A program made the translations under genes and the position numbers. DNA of 31,975 nucleotides from Bacilli bacterium (GTDB lineage Bacteria; Bacillota_I; Bacilli_A; RFN20; CAG-826). Of this stretch, positions 8,308 through 16,385 are shown in pieces. The first letter of the stretch is position 1; each line of letters begins with the position of its first letter. Location: NCBI GenBank assembly GCA_900767605.1, contig CAAFZT010000040.1, forward strand, positions 1 to 31,975. Reading direction: 5' to 3'. The notes below the pieces were generated by a model that ran no database searches, was not told where the DNA came from, and saw only the letters and a list, made by a program, of their open reading frames with translations.

Positions 8308-9255
8308 TTAAGATTGGCTCTTCTTTTTTAAATTCATTTCCTTCCATTTTGCCATAGGGTGTTGCTCCGCTCTTTGGCCAATCTCCTTTTCAAACAACAA
8401 AAACGGATTGTAATTCCCTTTTGAGAATTCCACTAAATATTCATTTTCGTTTTCATCCAATGCAAGAAGTCCCGAGAGGAGGTTAACTATTTGCTCGCTG
8501 CATCGTGGCAGATTGAATTTTTCTCCCTTTTTTAAAACGGGCAAAAGCTCCGCTTTGATTTCTTTCCACGTAATGCTTTGAATTCCGTGAAAAAGATTGG
8601 AATCGAAGAAAAATATGCCGTCTAGTGACAAATAGAATATGGCGGCTTTTTTGAGGGCGTTTTGGCGAAACGGTTTGTCCTGCTTTAGTAAATATGCCGC
8701 GTCGTAAAGATCTCGTGGCTTGCTCCTATCGATTAGAGCCGTGATCTTCATCCCAAACAATTCTTCTATGGCGAGCGTTTTCACAACAACTTTTTTGCCA
8801 AAATAGCAGATTTCGTTTGCGATGGGCGGATATAAGGAAATGCGATCCATGAAATTGATTTCGACCTTAATGTTGTCGAGATTGCCAAAAGCGTTTCGAT
8901 ATCGATATACCTTTGATAGCAAAGCGGTGCTTTGCCTTGTTTTAGGGGATAACTCGTATTGTTCCGATAGCATGAACGAATCCAATTCATTGGAAATTTT
9001 TTCTCGGTCTGCAACCGCAATTTCTCGCAAGATGGAGCCATGATAATCAAGGTCAATATCTACGGAAAGCCGAGCCAGATTTGTATAGGCTAAATTGATG
9101 GCTGTCCCACCCTTAAGCACCAGCTTTTCTTGGAACGAACTTTTGCTAAAAATAAAATCTAGAACGTCTAGTAGCCGTATTACTTTTTCAATATTACTGC
9201 CGATAAAGCCTGTTTCGTGGCTAATTTTTTCAATAAGGATCTTAGAATATATCAC
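8308..9255 (-). CDS. abiEii: AbiEii-type nucleotidyltransferase toxin (type IV TA)
   Basis: 315 residues. The nucleotidyltransferase core is visible: LVLKGGTAINL (about residues 45-55) and LSVDIDLD (about 63-70), where the GG(T/S) loop and the DxDxD acids bind nucleotide and metal. SKPRDLYDAAYLL near residue 180 matches the RDxxD stretch typical of AbiEii/AbiGii proteins. The family, named from lactococcal phage abortive infection, blocks growth; characterised members modify tRNA acceptor ends. Its start overlaps the end of the upstream antitoxin gene by 14 bases, so they are translationally coupled. The gene is more AT-rich than the housekeeping genes nearby, as expected for a mobile defence module. 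Whether it is active here is not known. Confidence 0.85.
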   Translation of the reverse strand: MIYSKILIEKISHETGFIGSNIEKVIRLLDVLDFIFSKSSFQEKLVLKGGTAINLAYTNLARLSVDIDLDYHGSILREIAVADREKISNELDSFMLSEQYELSPKTRQSTALLSKVYRYRNAFGNLDNIKVEINFMDRISLYPPIANEICYFGKKVVVKTLAIEELFGMKITALIDRSKPRDLYDAAYLLKQDKPFRQNALKKAAIFYLSLDGIFFFDSNLFHGIQSITWKEIKAELLPVLKKGEKFNLPRCSEQIVNLLSGLLALDENENEYLVEFSKGNYNPFLLFEKEIGQRAEQHPMAKWKEMNLKKKSQS

Positions 9256-9976
9256 TCGGAATGTCCCTTCCCTTCGGCACCATTAAATGCCATTTTGAAA
9301 TTCGTTTAGAATGTCCGATTTTTGCTTCAAAATAACGATATTTTTTCCCGATTTTTTCTAAACAAAACTGGTAAAAACATGATGGTATTTTTTTGCCGAA
9401 ATGTCGTTCAAATAAGTAACCAACTTTTTGATACAAAAATGCTTTGCCATAATATTCTAACATTGATATTACCTTTGTAATATCCGGCACGGGACATATT
9501 TCCAAAACATTTTCAATTTCTTCCAATCCTCCTCCTAAGCCCGGACTATCAATGGAATCGACAATGGCCCGTTCTAACGATACGGTTCGAACCCCGTTTT
9601 CCTTTATTGAATCCTTTACTTCTAATCCACATTCGGATTTTTTGGATTTATAAAGCACGTTTTCAAATTCTATGTCCGCAACATAGGTGTGCGTTAAATA
9701 GCTGAAATGCGAAGTAAATGCTTGATTGGCCAACCCATAGAATTCCAGTGCTTCGTGATAGGAGAAGTATGAGTCATCAAATAAACGGGAGGCGATTTGG
9801 AACTTGGATGCGTATATCGCTCCCGTCGAGGGGTCCACTAAAGCGTATAGCCCTCTTTTTATTTGTTTGACCGCCCCGCTTTTTAATTGCCGATTCAAAA
9901 AGGAATTGAAACTGCTTCGGTTAGGATATTCATCCATTAGATCATTGTAATTGAATAGAATTGGCATTTGATGCAT
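9242..9976 (-). CDS. abiEi: AbiEi-type antitoxin/transcriptional regulator (type IV TA)
   Basis: About 244 residues from the ATG at 9976 (MHQMPILFNYNDL); an ATG at 9967 is the alternative. The N-terminal part reads as the winged-helix domain of AbiEi (FLNRQLKSGAVKQIKRGLYA, about residues 25-44), followed by YFSYHEALEFYGL, a stretch conserved in this family, and VRTVSLERAIVDSI. AbiEi counteracts AbiEii and represses its own promoter by binding inverted repeats. Here a perfect 12-base palindrome lies between the -35 and -10 boxes. It overlaps abiEii by 14 bases. No ribosome binding site is seen before either ATG, and the -10 box is five bases from the first, which suggests a leaderless message. 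Confidence 0.8.
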   Translation of the reverse strand: MHQMPILFNYNDLMDEYPNRSSFNSFLNRQLKSGAVKQIKRGLYALVDPSTGAIYASKFQIASRLFDDSYFSYHEALEFYGLANQAFTSHFSYLTHTYVADIEFENVLYKSKKSECGLEVKDSIKENGVRTVSLERAIVDSIDSPGLGGGLEEIENVLEICPVPDITKVISMLEYYGKAFLYQKVGYLFERHFGKKIPSCFYQFCLEKIGKKYRYFEAKIGHSKRISKWHLMVPKGRDIPSDIF

Positions 9977-9981
9977 ACCAA

Positions 9982-10011
9982 TATTTAAGTACAACTATTT
10001 ATAAATAACAA
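9982..10011 (-). promoter_or_regulatory. abiE promoter with palindromic operator in the spacer
   Basis: On the minus strand TTGTTA (complement of 10006-10011), an 18-base spacer and TAAATA (complement of 9982-9987). The perfect palindrome TATTTATAAATA occupies 9996-10007, within the spacer, where bound AbiEi would block RNA polymerase. Confidence 0.5.
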
Positions 10012-10152
10012 GTTACACAAAGAAATAGGTATAAGTAGAAGCATTGTTTTGAATAAAAACTAAAGTCCGTTGCCCATTATAAAAGAGAATAACAATTCGT
10101 GTTCGCGCGTGCCCCGATTGCACTTAGTGATAAAAAACCAAAACCATACCTT

Positions 10153-10180
10153 TTGTAAACAAAACACTCTAATATATAGA
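10153..10180 (+). promoter_or_regulatory. hypB promoter candidate
   Basis: TTGTAA (10153-10158), a 16-base spacer and TATAGA (10175-10180), followed 20 bases later by the hypB start with AAGGAGA as ribosome binding site. Confidence 0.45.
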
Positions 10181-10200
10181 AGAATAAAAGGAGATTAATC

Positions 10201-10875
10201 ATGGGCGATGTACGCGTGATTCGGGTCAAGCAATCTGTTTTGGCCAACAATGATCGGAGGGCAGAAGAACTCCGCAAAGAATTAAAGGAAAAAGGGGCCT
10301 TCCTCATCAATTTGATGTCGAGCCCAGGATCGGGAAAAACCACCCTTCTTGTTAACCTTATTAATAAATTAAAGGAAAAACTCCGCGTCGGCGTTATCGA
10401 AGCGGACATGGATGCAACGGTAGACGCAGAAACCATTGAAGCGAAAACCGGCGTCAAGACCATCCAGCTTCACACTTCCGGAGAATGCCACCTCGATGCC
10501 AAGATGACCCAAGAAGGGTTTGAAAGTCTCGGAGGAGATGGCCTAGACCTTGTCATCCTAGAAAATATCGGCAACCTCGTTTGCCCCGCCGAATTCGATA
10601 CGGGCGCTACCCTCAAGATGGTTTTGCTTTCCATCCCCGAAGGCGATGATAAGCCGCTCAAATATCCGCTTATGTTCACCAAAGGCGATGTCTTTGTTTT
10701 TACGAAGATGGATACGAAAATCGTTTTCGATTTCGATGTAGAGAAAGCGGAAGAAAGAATTTTGCGTTTGCAGAAGAACGCCGTTTTCTTCCCCGTTTCC
10801 GCCAAAAAAGACGAAGGCGTGCAAGAACTCGCCAATTATTTAATCCAGCAGGTGAAAGCCTATCAGAAAAATTAA
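10201..10875 (+). CDS. hypB: HypB-type nickel metallochaperone GTPase
   Basis: 224 residues, preceded by AAGGAGA. The SIMIBI-class GTPase motifs are present: P-loop SSPGSGKTT (residues 40-48), EADMDATVD (68-76) and ENIGNLVCPAEFD (121-133). The dimer-interface metal ligands of HypB are conserved as Cys96-His97 and Cys128, with the family's spacing of 32 residues. The high-affinity N-terminal CxxCGC nickel site of E. coli HypB is absent, as in many Gram-positive versions. HypB inserts nickel into [NiFe]-hydrogenase with HypA, but no hypA or hydrogenase gene is in this window. The guanine-specificity motif reads TKMD (residues 168-171) instead of NKxD. UreG is the main alternative, but the ECHLDA and ENIGNLVCP stretches are HypB-like. 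Confidence 0.88.
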   Translation: MGDVRVIRVKQSVLANNDRRAEELRKELKEKGAFLINLMSSPGSGKTTLLVNLINKLKEKLRVGVIEADMDATVDAETIEAKTGVKTIQLHTSGECHLDAKMTQEGFESLGGDGLDLVILENIGNLVCPAEFDTGATLKMVLLSIPEGDDKPLKYPLMFTKGDVFVFTKMDTKIVFDFDVEKAEERILRLQKNAVFFPVSAKKDEGVQELANYLIQQVKAYQKN

Positions 10876-11047
10876 CGATTCCTCGGCAATTTTTCAGTCA
10901 ATAGACGTTTCGATAATTTTTGTTTCAAAAACGATGCTTCAAGGCCTGTTTAAAGACCTGAAAGAAAAGAGTTTCCATAAACATACGATTATGCGTTAAT
11001 TTTCGTTATTTTTGCCTAGAATGGTATCTTTTTTTGGTTTTTCGGTT

Positions 11048-11053
11048 TATAAT
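11048..11053 (+). promoter_or_regulatory. -10 box for the CarD-family gene
   Basis: Consensus TATAAT 51 bases before the start at 11105. The -35 region 17 bases upstream is a T-rich stretch with no good hexamer. Confidence 0.4.
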
Positions 11054-11104
11054 GAACAGGATATTAATTGTTGTTGGTTAATAAAAAAGGAGGAACGTCC
11101 CAGA

Positions 11105-11596
11105 ATGGAAATCGGAATCGGTGATTACGTCTTTCACACCCATTGTGGTGTTTGCCGCGTGGAGGAAATAGCTCCCCTAAGCGGTGACGATTCAGGCATG
11201 CTCTATTTTGTTCTTCGTCCTTTGTACGGCGACGAGAAATCCACGATCGTTCGCGTTCCTTTGTCTCGCTCGGATTCTCTGACGGCTCCGATGAGCAAAG
11301 AAGAGGCTCTAAAAGCGATCGAGGAATGGCCCTCGACCCGCACCTATATTTACGTCAGCGATTCCAAGGTCCGCAAATCCGCTTATGAAGCTTCGCTAAA
11401 AAGCGGCCTTGTCAAAGATTTGGCCCCCCTGCTCGAAGGAGCATTCCAACGGAAACTCAAGGACGGACATTTGAACTCCATGGACTCCCAATTCGTGGCC
11501 AAGGCTACCCCCATCGTATATGGGGAACTCGCGTTTGGTTTAGGGATTGATTACGAAGACGTTCCGGAATTTATTCGGGCCAACGCCAAAGCCTAA
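11105..11596 (+). CDS. CarD/CdnL-family RNA polymerase-binding regulator
   Basis: 163 residues from the ATG at 11105, which has AAGGAGGAA upstream; the frame extends to 11012 but lacks a site there. The N-terminal CarD_CdnL_TRCF RNA polymerase-interacting domain is clear: IGDYVFHTHCGVCRVEEIAP, then YFVLRPLYGDEKSTIVRVPL, the Tudor-like fold that binds the beta subunit. The C-terminal half (about residues 65-163) is helical and Lys/Ala-rich, as in CarD, where it contacts promoter DNA at the upstream edge of the bubble. CarD/CdnL proteins stabilise open complexes, often at rRNA promoters. It follows hypB by 229 bases with its own -10 box, so a functional link with hypB is doubtful. Confidence 0.9.
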   Translation: MEIGIGDYVFHTHCGVCRVEEIAPLSGDDSGMLYFVLRPLYGDEKSTIVRVPLSRSDSLTAPMSKEEALKAIEEWPSTRTYIYVSDSKVRKSAYEASLKSGLVKDLAPLLEGAFQRKLKDGHLNSMDSQFVAKATPIVYGELAFGLGIDYEDVPEFIRANAKA

Positions 11597-11611
11597 GTTT
11601 CCCGCTAAATC

Positions 11612-11642
11612 AAAAATGGACCCCGTCGCGGGTCCAATTTTT
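11612..11642. terminator. Bidirectional terminator between carD and a lipoprotein gene
   Basis: TGGACCC (11617-11623) pairs with GGGTCCA (11630-11636) around CGTCGC. An A-run precedes it and ATTTTT follows, so it can act for the plus-strand CarD gene (stop 11596) and the minus-strand gene (stop 11656). Confidence 0.85.
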
Positions 11643-11655
11643 GTAAAGGCTAAAA

Positions 11656-12792
11656 TTATTTGGCTTCCCCGACGCAATAATCGAGCAAGGCGTTCAGCAA
11701 AGGCTTCACGGATTCTTCTAAGCCCTCGTGGTTATTAGACGCCTCCATCCCCACGAGATTTTTCTTTTCCACTTTGCTCAAGTAGGAAAAGATCTCCAAG
11801 TTATCTCGGCTTCCATCAAAATAGCTTTCCGTGACTTTGCCGTCTTGAATTGTCTCGTTGAAGAAGACCCCGCTCGCGTCAATCACGTCCCCCGTCTTGT
11901 TGGTTCCGTCGGGATTGACGTGAAAAATCGTTGGGAAAACCCCTTGGCTATATCCTGCAGGATTCGAAGAAGAATAGGCGAGTCCATATTCGACCTTGAA
12001 GGCATTATATTGCTCCGTCGCGGCTTGACCGTATTCGCTATCTTCGCCCCGATAATGGATTTGGCCATTCTCGTCCACGATGGAAGCAATCCCCGGGGCG
12101 TCGCAATCGATGATGTAACTATCTTGCACCCCCGTTAGGTGAGATTCGTACCAAGAGGAATAAAGGCCGCGTTGCATATAGGAGCAATCCCCGCAACGCT
12201 GACGGGAGAAATAGATCGTGAATTCCTGACTTCCCGCGTACAAAGCATCCAACTGCTCCTTGTTCACAAAGAAGACGTGAGGAAGGTCGATCCGGTTGAG
12301 CATCCACGTCTTGAAAGCCTCGTAAGAAGTATAGAAAGGAGAAGCTTCATCCGCGTCGCTATTTTGGGCGACGAGCTTACCATGGTTAAAGATACCAATC
12401 GTTGCTTTTTCTACCCCAAGGCTTAATCCTAAAGAAGAGGTAAGCTGATCACTATAAATATAGGAAAAGAGGAAATTGAATTCGCGTTGGAAGGAAACGA
12501 TATTTTGTTCGTGGAATCGATTCCAGCATCCGCAGGTAGAATGGCTTCCAGTTTCGCCTCTCCCCATGACGATCAAGACGAAATTATCTTTTCCCGCAAT
12601 CATTTTTTGAAGGACGGATTCATCCTCCAATTTTTTCATGTGGGATAAAGAATCCACCTCTTGGGAAGCGAATTCTTTCGTTCCAAAAAGTAGGGGTGTT
12701 TTTTGAATTTTTTCTCCCCCGTTTCCCCCACAAGAAACAAGGCTAAAAACAAGGGACAATCCTAGAAAAGAAATTTGGCTAAATTTGCTCAT
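11656..12792 (-). CDS. Lipoprotein with thioredoxin-like cysteine motifs
   Basis: 378 residues. The signal peptide ends in FSLVSC, with Cys21 as the lipidation site and a Gly-rich linker behind it. Two cysteine motifs stand where thioredoxin folds carry their active site. The first is STCGCW (Cys87 and Cys89) after the hydrophobic strand NFVLIVMGRG. The second is RCGDC (Cys200 and Cys203), a classic CxxC, after the strand FTIYFSR. The order strand-CxxC-helix occurs twice, so I read two tandem thioredoxin-like domains facing the outside. A role in thiol-disulfide exchange or metal handling at the cell surface is inference. The start is 8 bases after a -10 box without a ribosome binding site. 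It shares a bidirectional terminator with the CarD gene. Confidence 0.8.
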   Translation of the reverse strand: MSKFSQISFLGLSLVFSLVSCGGNGGEKIQKTPLLFGTKEFASQEVDSLSHMKKLEDESVLQKMIAGKDNFVLIVMGRGETGSHSTCGCWNRFHEQNIVSFQREFNFLFSYIYSDQLTSSLGLSLGVEKATIGIFNHGKLVAQNSDADEASPFYTSYEAFKTWMLNRIDLPHVFFVNKEQLDALYAGSQEFTIYFSRQRCGDCSYMQRGLYSSWYESHLTGVQDSYIIDCDAPGIASIVDENGQIHYRGEDSEYGQAATEQYNAFKVEYGLAYSSSNPAGYSQGVFPTIFHVNPDGTNKTGDVIDASGVFFNETIQDGKVTESYFDGSRDNLEIFSYLSKVEKKNLVGMEASNNHEGLEESVKPLLNALLDYCVGEAK

Positions 12793-12800
12793 GATATGTG

Positions 12801-12806
12801 ATTGTA
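12801..12806 (-). promoter_or_regulatory. -10 box of the Cys-motif lipoprotein gene, leaderless arrangement
   Basis: On the minus strand TACAAT (complement of 12801-12806) ends 8 bases before the ATG at 12792, with no purine-rich ribosome binding site between them. Confidence 0.5.
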
Positions 12807-12926
12807 AACTAGCCGAAAAAAATTGCGATATTTTTTTGCAAAAAATCGTAAAAGTTTTTGAAGAAAAAAATCGTTGAAAAGTTTCGATAATGCCGAAGGA
12901 AAGCCTGTTTTTATTTTTTTAAAATT

Positions 12927-12984
12927 TTGCGCAAGAAAAATTGCAAAAATTTTTGTTGCTTTTTCGGTCCGTTGCCCCCATTAT
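12927..12984 (+). promoter_or_regulatory. pot operon promoter with nested palindromes
   Basis: TTGCTT (12956-12961), a 17-base spacer and CATTAT (12979-12984) form a plausible promoter about 90 bases before potA. Just upstream lie two perfect palindromes, TTGCGCAA (12927-12934) and CAAAAATTTTTG (12944-12955), candidates for a regulator site. The surrounding 282-base gap (12793-13074) is AT-rich and otherwise holds nothing I can name. Confidence 0.4.
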
Positions 12985-13074
12985 TTTCGCCGTTGAAAAT
13001 CCTAGCCCTAAGTGCGGGATCTTCACGCTGTAACATCTTTCTTTTTTGGAACCGAAACTTTGGGAGGGATTCTT

Positions 13075-14631
13075 ATGGGTGATGAACAGGAAACAATCAT
13101 TAGTTTGCAGCATGTCTGCAAGGAGTTCGACGGCACGACAGTCGTCGATGACTTTAATTTGGATGTCAAACGGGGAGAATTCATTACGATTCTCGGCCCG
13201 TCCGGCTGCGGAAAGACCACGACCCTGCGCATGATTGCGGGTTTTGAGCTTCCTAGCTCTGGCCAAATTCTTTTGAATGGCCAAGACATTTCTCTTCTTC
13301 CGCCTTATAAGCGCCCGGTTAATACCGTCTTCCAGCATTACGCGCTTTTCCCGCATCTTGACGTTTATGACAACGTGGCTTTTGGCCTCAAGATGAAGAA
13401 AGTCGCCGTGCCGCAAGTGGACAAGGCGGGCAAGCCGATTTTGGATGCAAACGGCGTGCAAAAAGTCAAAATGAAGCATCTTTCCGCCAAGACGATTGAC
13501 GAAAAGGTTTCTCGTGCTTTGAAACTCGTCGACCTCGAAGAAATGGAAGACCGCGACGTCTCCACCCTATCTGGAGGTCAGCAGCAGCGCGTTGCCATCG
13601 CTCGCGCCATTGTCAATGAACCGAAGGTGTTGCTCCTTGATGAGCCGCTTTCCGCTTTGGACCACAAGATGCGCAAAGACATGCAAATCGAATTAAAGGA
13701 AATGCACCGCAAACTCGGCATCACTTTCTTCTATGTCACCCACGACCAAGAAGAAGCCCTTACGATGTCTGACCGCATCATCGTTATGAAGGATGGGGTC
13801 ATCCAACAATGCGGTACCCCCGAACAAATTTATAACGAACCGGTCAATGCGTTTGTCGCCGACTTCATTGGCGAATCCAACATTTATTCCGGCACGGTGG
13901 TCGGCAACAAGAAGGTCCGCTTCATTGGACAGGTTTGGGACTGCGTCGATGACTTCCCGTTAAACGAGAAAGTCCACGTCGTGGTTCGTCCCGAAGACTT
14001 CTTGATGGGTGAAAAAGGAGCGGGAGTGGTCGATGGAACCATCACTTCCAAGATTTTCCAAGGCGTCCATTACGAATACATTGTTCACGTTGGCAAATCC
14101 GAAATCGCCTGCCGTGACACCAAAGACCGCGCGGTCGGTGAAATCGTTTCGCTCCGCGTGGAAAAAGAAAATATTCAAGTCATGCATCGCCCCTATGCGG
14201 AAAATGAATATGACGACGCTTGGATTGACTCCGACAACAATTTGGTTATCGGCGAAGCCACTTTCCCGGTTCGTGTGGAACAGCTCGTGGAAAAAGGTAT
14301 CCTCCAAGAAGATGGAACCGTCTATTCGCCTCTTACCCAGAAACGTTATAACTTCGGCGCGAAGGAAGCGGAAGTCGTCGCGACGATCCCCCTGGACAAA
14401 ATCATCCTCTCCGACGATTTGAGCCTTGGTTCTGCAGAAGGCAGCATCGTGAGTCTTGTCTGGGTTGGCGACCATTATCAGTACTTGGTCCGCACAGAGG
14501 ATGAAGAGGACTTCATCGCCGATTCCCCCTATTCCTGGAACGAAAACGATTTGGTTTCGATTGAAGTGAAGCCGGAAGACATCAAGATCCGCCTCAAAGG
14601 CGCTCTCGATAGCTTCGCTGTGGAGGAATGA
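13075..14631 (+). CDS. potA: Spermidine/putrescine ABC transporter ATPase, extended PotA
   Basis: 518 residues from the ATG at 13075, which has GGGAGGG upstream; the open frame to 13012 lacks such a site. Walker A is GPSGCGKTT, the signature LSGGQQQRVAIARAI, Walker B VLLLDEPLSALD, and the switch histidine lies in FYVTHDQEEALTMSD. The core and the following TOBE domain match PotA/CysA-like importers. It is well over the usual 350-380 residues. An insertion of about 20 residues (VDKAGKPILDANG) lies before the signature, and a second TOBE-like region fills roughly the last 150 residues, ending in VSIEVKPEDIKIRLKG. It opens the potABCD operon, and its TGA is followed by potB one base later. It powers polyamine import. 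Confidence 0.93.
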   Translation: MGDEQETIISLQHVCKEFDGTTVVDDFNLDVKRGEFITILGPSGCGKTTTLRMIAGFELPSSGQILLNGQDISLLPPYKRPVNTVFQHYALFPHLDVYDNVAFGLKMKKVAVPQVDKAGKPILDANGVQKVKMKHLSAKTIDEKVSRALKLVDLEEMEDRDVSTLSGGQQQRVAIARAIVNEPKVLLLDEPLSALDHKMRKDMQIELKEMHRKLGITFFYVTHDQEEALTMSDRIIVMKDGVIQQCGTPEQIYNEPVNAFVADFIGESNIYSGTVVGNKKVRFIGQVWDCVDDFPLNEKVHVVVRPEDFLMGEKGAGVVDGTITSKIFQGVHYEYIVHVGKSEIACRDTKDRAVGEIVSLRVEKENIQVMHRPYAENEYDDAWIDSDNNLVIGEATFPVRVEQLVEKGILQEDGTVYSPLTQKRYNFGAKEAEVVATIPLDKIILSDDLSLGSAEGSIVSLVWVGDHYQYLVRTEDEEDFIADSPYSWNENDLVSIEVKPEDIKIRLKGALDSFAVEE

Positions 14632-14632
14632 A

Positions 14633-15481
14633 ATGGAAGCCACCTCTCGTCGCGGCTTTAAAGGTTTCTTCGCCTTTAAACGGGAATATCTTTCTTTCCC
14701 CTACGCGTTATTCCTTTTGCTCTTCGTCGTCTTCCCAATCTTCATCATCTTGGTTTACGCCTTTACGGAAACCGTCACCGATCCTAACGGAATGGAAACC
14801 CTTCATTTCTCTTGGAGTGCTCTTGTTTCCTTCTTCACTTCGCCGACGAAAGTCAACGTCTTGGTTGTCAGTTTATTCCTTGGCATCCTCAATACGATCC
14901 TCTGCCTTTTGATCGGCTATCCGCTAGCCTACTTGCTCGCGGATAAAAAAGTGAACACCAATTACGTTCTCGTCATGCTCTTCGTCATGCCGATGTGGAT
15001 CAACTTCGTTCTCCGCACCGGGGCGACTCGCGACGTCTTGAACTGGATTGGCATCCAAGGCGGCGATCACCCCTATATTTCCACGATGATCGGCCTCGTC
15101 TACAACTATTTGCCGTTTACGATTTTGCCGTTATACACGACGATGATCAAGCTCGACCGTTCCCAAATCGAAGCGGCTCGCGACCTCGGGGCCAACCCCG
15201 TCCAAACCTTCGTCCACAGCATTCTTCCCCAATCGGTCCCGGGCATTGTCTCGGCCGCGGAGATGGTATTCATGCCAACGATGTCGAGCTACGTCATCTC
15301 CGACACCTTAAGCGAAGGCAAATTAACGCTATTTGGCAACATCATTTACTTAAATTTCTCGCAGTCCCAATGGAATGAAGGCTCGTTTATGGCCTTCGTC
15401 ATGTTGGTTCTCATCGGCGTATCGATGCTATTGACCCGCAAATTCCGCGGCGATGGCGAAAGGAGGATGGGCGCATGGTAA
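14633..15481 (+). CDS. potB: Spermidine/putrescine ABC transporter permease PotB
   Basis: 282 residues with six hydrophobic segments. The first is YALFLLLFVVFPIFIILVYA (about residues 24-43). The EAA loop that docks to PotA reads QIEAARDLGANPVQTFVHSILPQSVPGI (about residues 178-205; only this loop is needed to place the family). PotB pairs with PotC to form the heterodimeric channel. The start lies one base after the potA stop, with GAGGAA as the ribosome binding site inside the potA end. It overlaps potC by 7 bases. The length and topology are normal for the family. Confidence 0.93.
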   Translation: MEATSRRGFKGFFAFKREYLSFPYALFLLLFVVFPIFIILVYAFTETVTDPNGMETLHFSWSALVSFFTSPTKVNVLVVSLFLGILNTILCLLIGYPLAYLLADKKVNTNYVLVMLFVMPMWINFVLRTGATRDVLNWIGIQGGDHPYISTMIGLVYNYLPFTILPLYTTMIKLDRSQIEAARDLGANPVQTFVHSILPQSVPGIVSAAEMVFMPTMSSYVISDTLSEGKLTLFGNIIYLNFSQSQWNEGSFMAFVMLVLIGVSMLLTRKFRGDGERRMGAW

Positions 15482-16383
15482 ATTCGGTAGTTCCAGCGGT
15501 TACAAGCAACGAAAAGAAGTTGAAGCACCGCTCCTTGGCCCGCAAAATCTGGGGCCAATGCTACATCTGGTTCTTCCTTCTTTTGATGTACGTCCCCATC
15601 CTTGTTCTCATTGCTTCGAGTTTCACCAATAGCGAAGTCATCGGACAATGGAACGGATTTAGTTTCGACCTCTATGTCCGCTTGTTTCACGACAAGGAAA
15701 TCGGCATTGCTCTTGGCAACACGATTATCTTGGCTTTAACTAGCGCCGTGATTTCTACGATCCTAGGAACCATGGGCGCAATTGGTACCTTCTATTCCAA
15801 GAAAGTTTGGAAGGGCATCATCGAAAACACCACCCAGATTCCCGTCGTTAACGCCGAAATCGTCATCGCCTTGTCCCTTACGGTTCTCTTCGTTTTTTGC
15901 GGCAATTATCTTTTCGGTGGCACCAACATCTTCAGCTTCTGGACCCTTCTTGCCGGTCACATCATCCTCTCGCTCCCCTTCGTTTATCTTTCCGTTAAAC
16001 CGAAGCTCCAGCAGATGGATCCGGCCCTTTACGAAGCGGCCCTGGACCTTGGCTGCACTTCGCGCCAAGCGTTAGTAAAAGCCACGCTCCCGGAAATCAT
16101 GCCGGGTATTGCTAGCGGCTTCTTGCTCGCCATCACCTTGTCCCTCGACGACTTCATCGTTACCGCCTTCACCCGTGGTTCGGGGTTACTCTCCGGGGAT
16201 AAAACGATCGAGACTCTATCGACCTTGGTTCAGGCCAAAATCAAAAAAGGCCCGATTCCCCCAGCGATGCGCGCTCTTACGACGTTCATCTTCCTGTTTG
16301 TCTTGTTGCTTGTAGTCGGGGTGACGGTCTACCGTTCCATCAAGGCCAAGCGCGGCTTTAAGAAAAGAAAGGGGAGGGCCTAA
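15475..16383 (+). CDS. potC: Spermidine/putrescine ABC transporter permease PotC
   Basis: 302 residues. It starts at the ATG at 15475, preceded by AAGGAGG, inside the last codons of potB. Hydrophobic segments begin with YIWFFLLLMYVPILVLIASS (about residues 31-50). The EAA loop is ALYEAALDLGCTSRQALVKA (about 184-203), and SLDDFIVTAFT is the stretch conserved in PotC. The C-terminus is a short basic tail (KAKRGFKKRKGRA). It forms the channel with PotB; potD follows 2 bases after its stop. Confidence 0.93.
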   Translation: MVNSVVPAVTSNEKKLKHRSLARKIWGQCYIWFFLLLMYVPILVLIASSFTNSEVIGQWNGFSFDLYVRLFHDKEIGIALGNTIILALTSAVISTILGTMGAIGTFYSKKVWKGIIENTTQIPVVNAEIVIALSLTVLFVFCGNYLFGGTNIFSFWTLLAGHIILSLPFVYLSVKPKLQQMDPALYEAALDLGCTSRQALVKATLPEIMPGIASGFLLAITLSLDDFIVTAFTRGSGLLSGDKTIETLSTLVQAKIKKGPIPPAMRALTTFIFLFVLLLVVGVTVYRSIKAKRGFKKRKGRA

Positions 16384-16385
16384 TC

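Noticed and set aside
9600..10200. tRNA-linked attachment site for the abiE module
   Set aside because: No tRNA gene or flanking direct repeats are seen around the abiE genes.
13960..14643. Minus-strand open frame of 227 codons
   Set aside because: Antisense to potA; the real gene has every ATPase motif on the plus strand.
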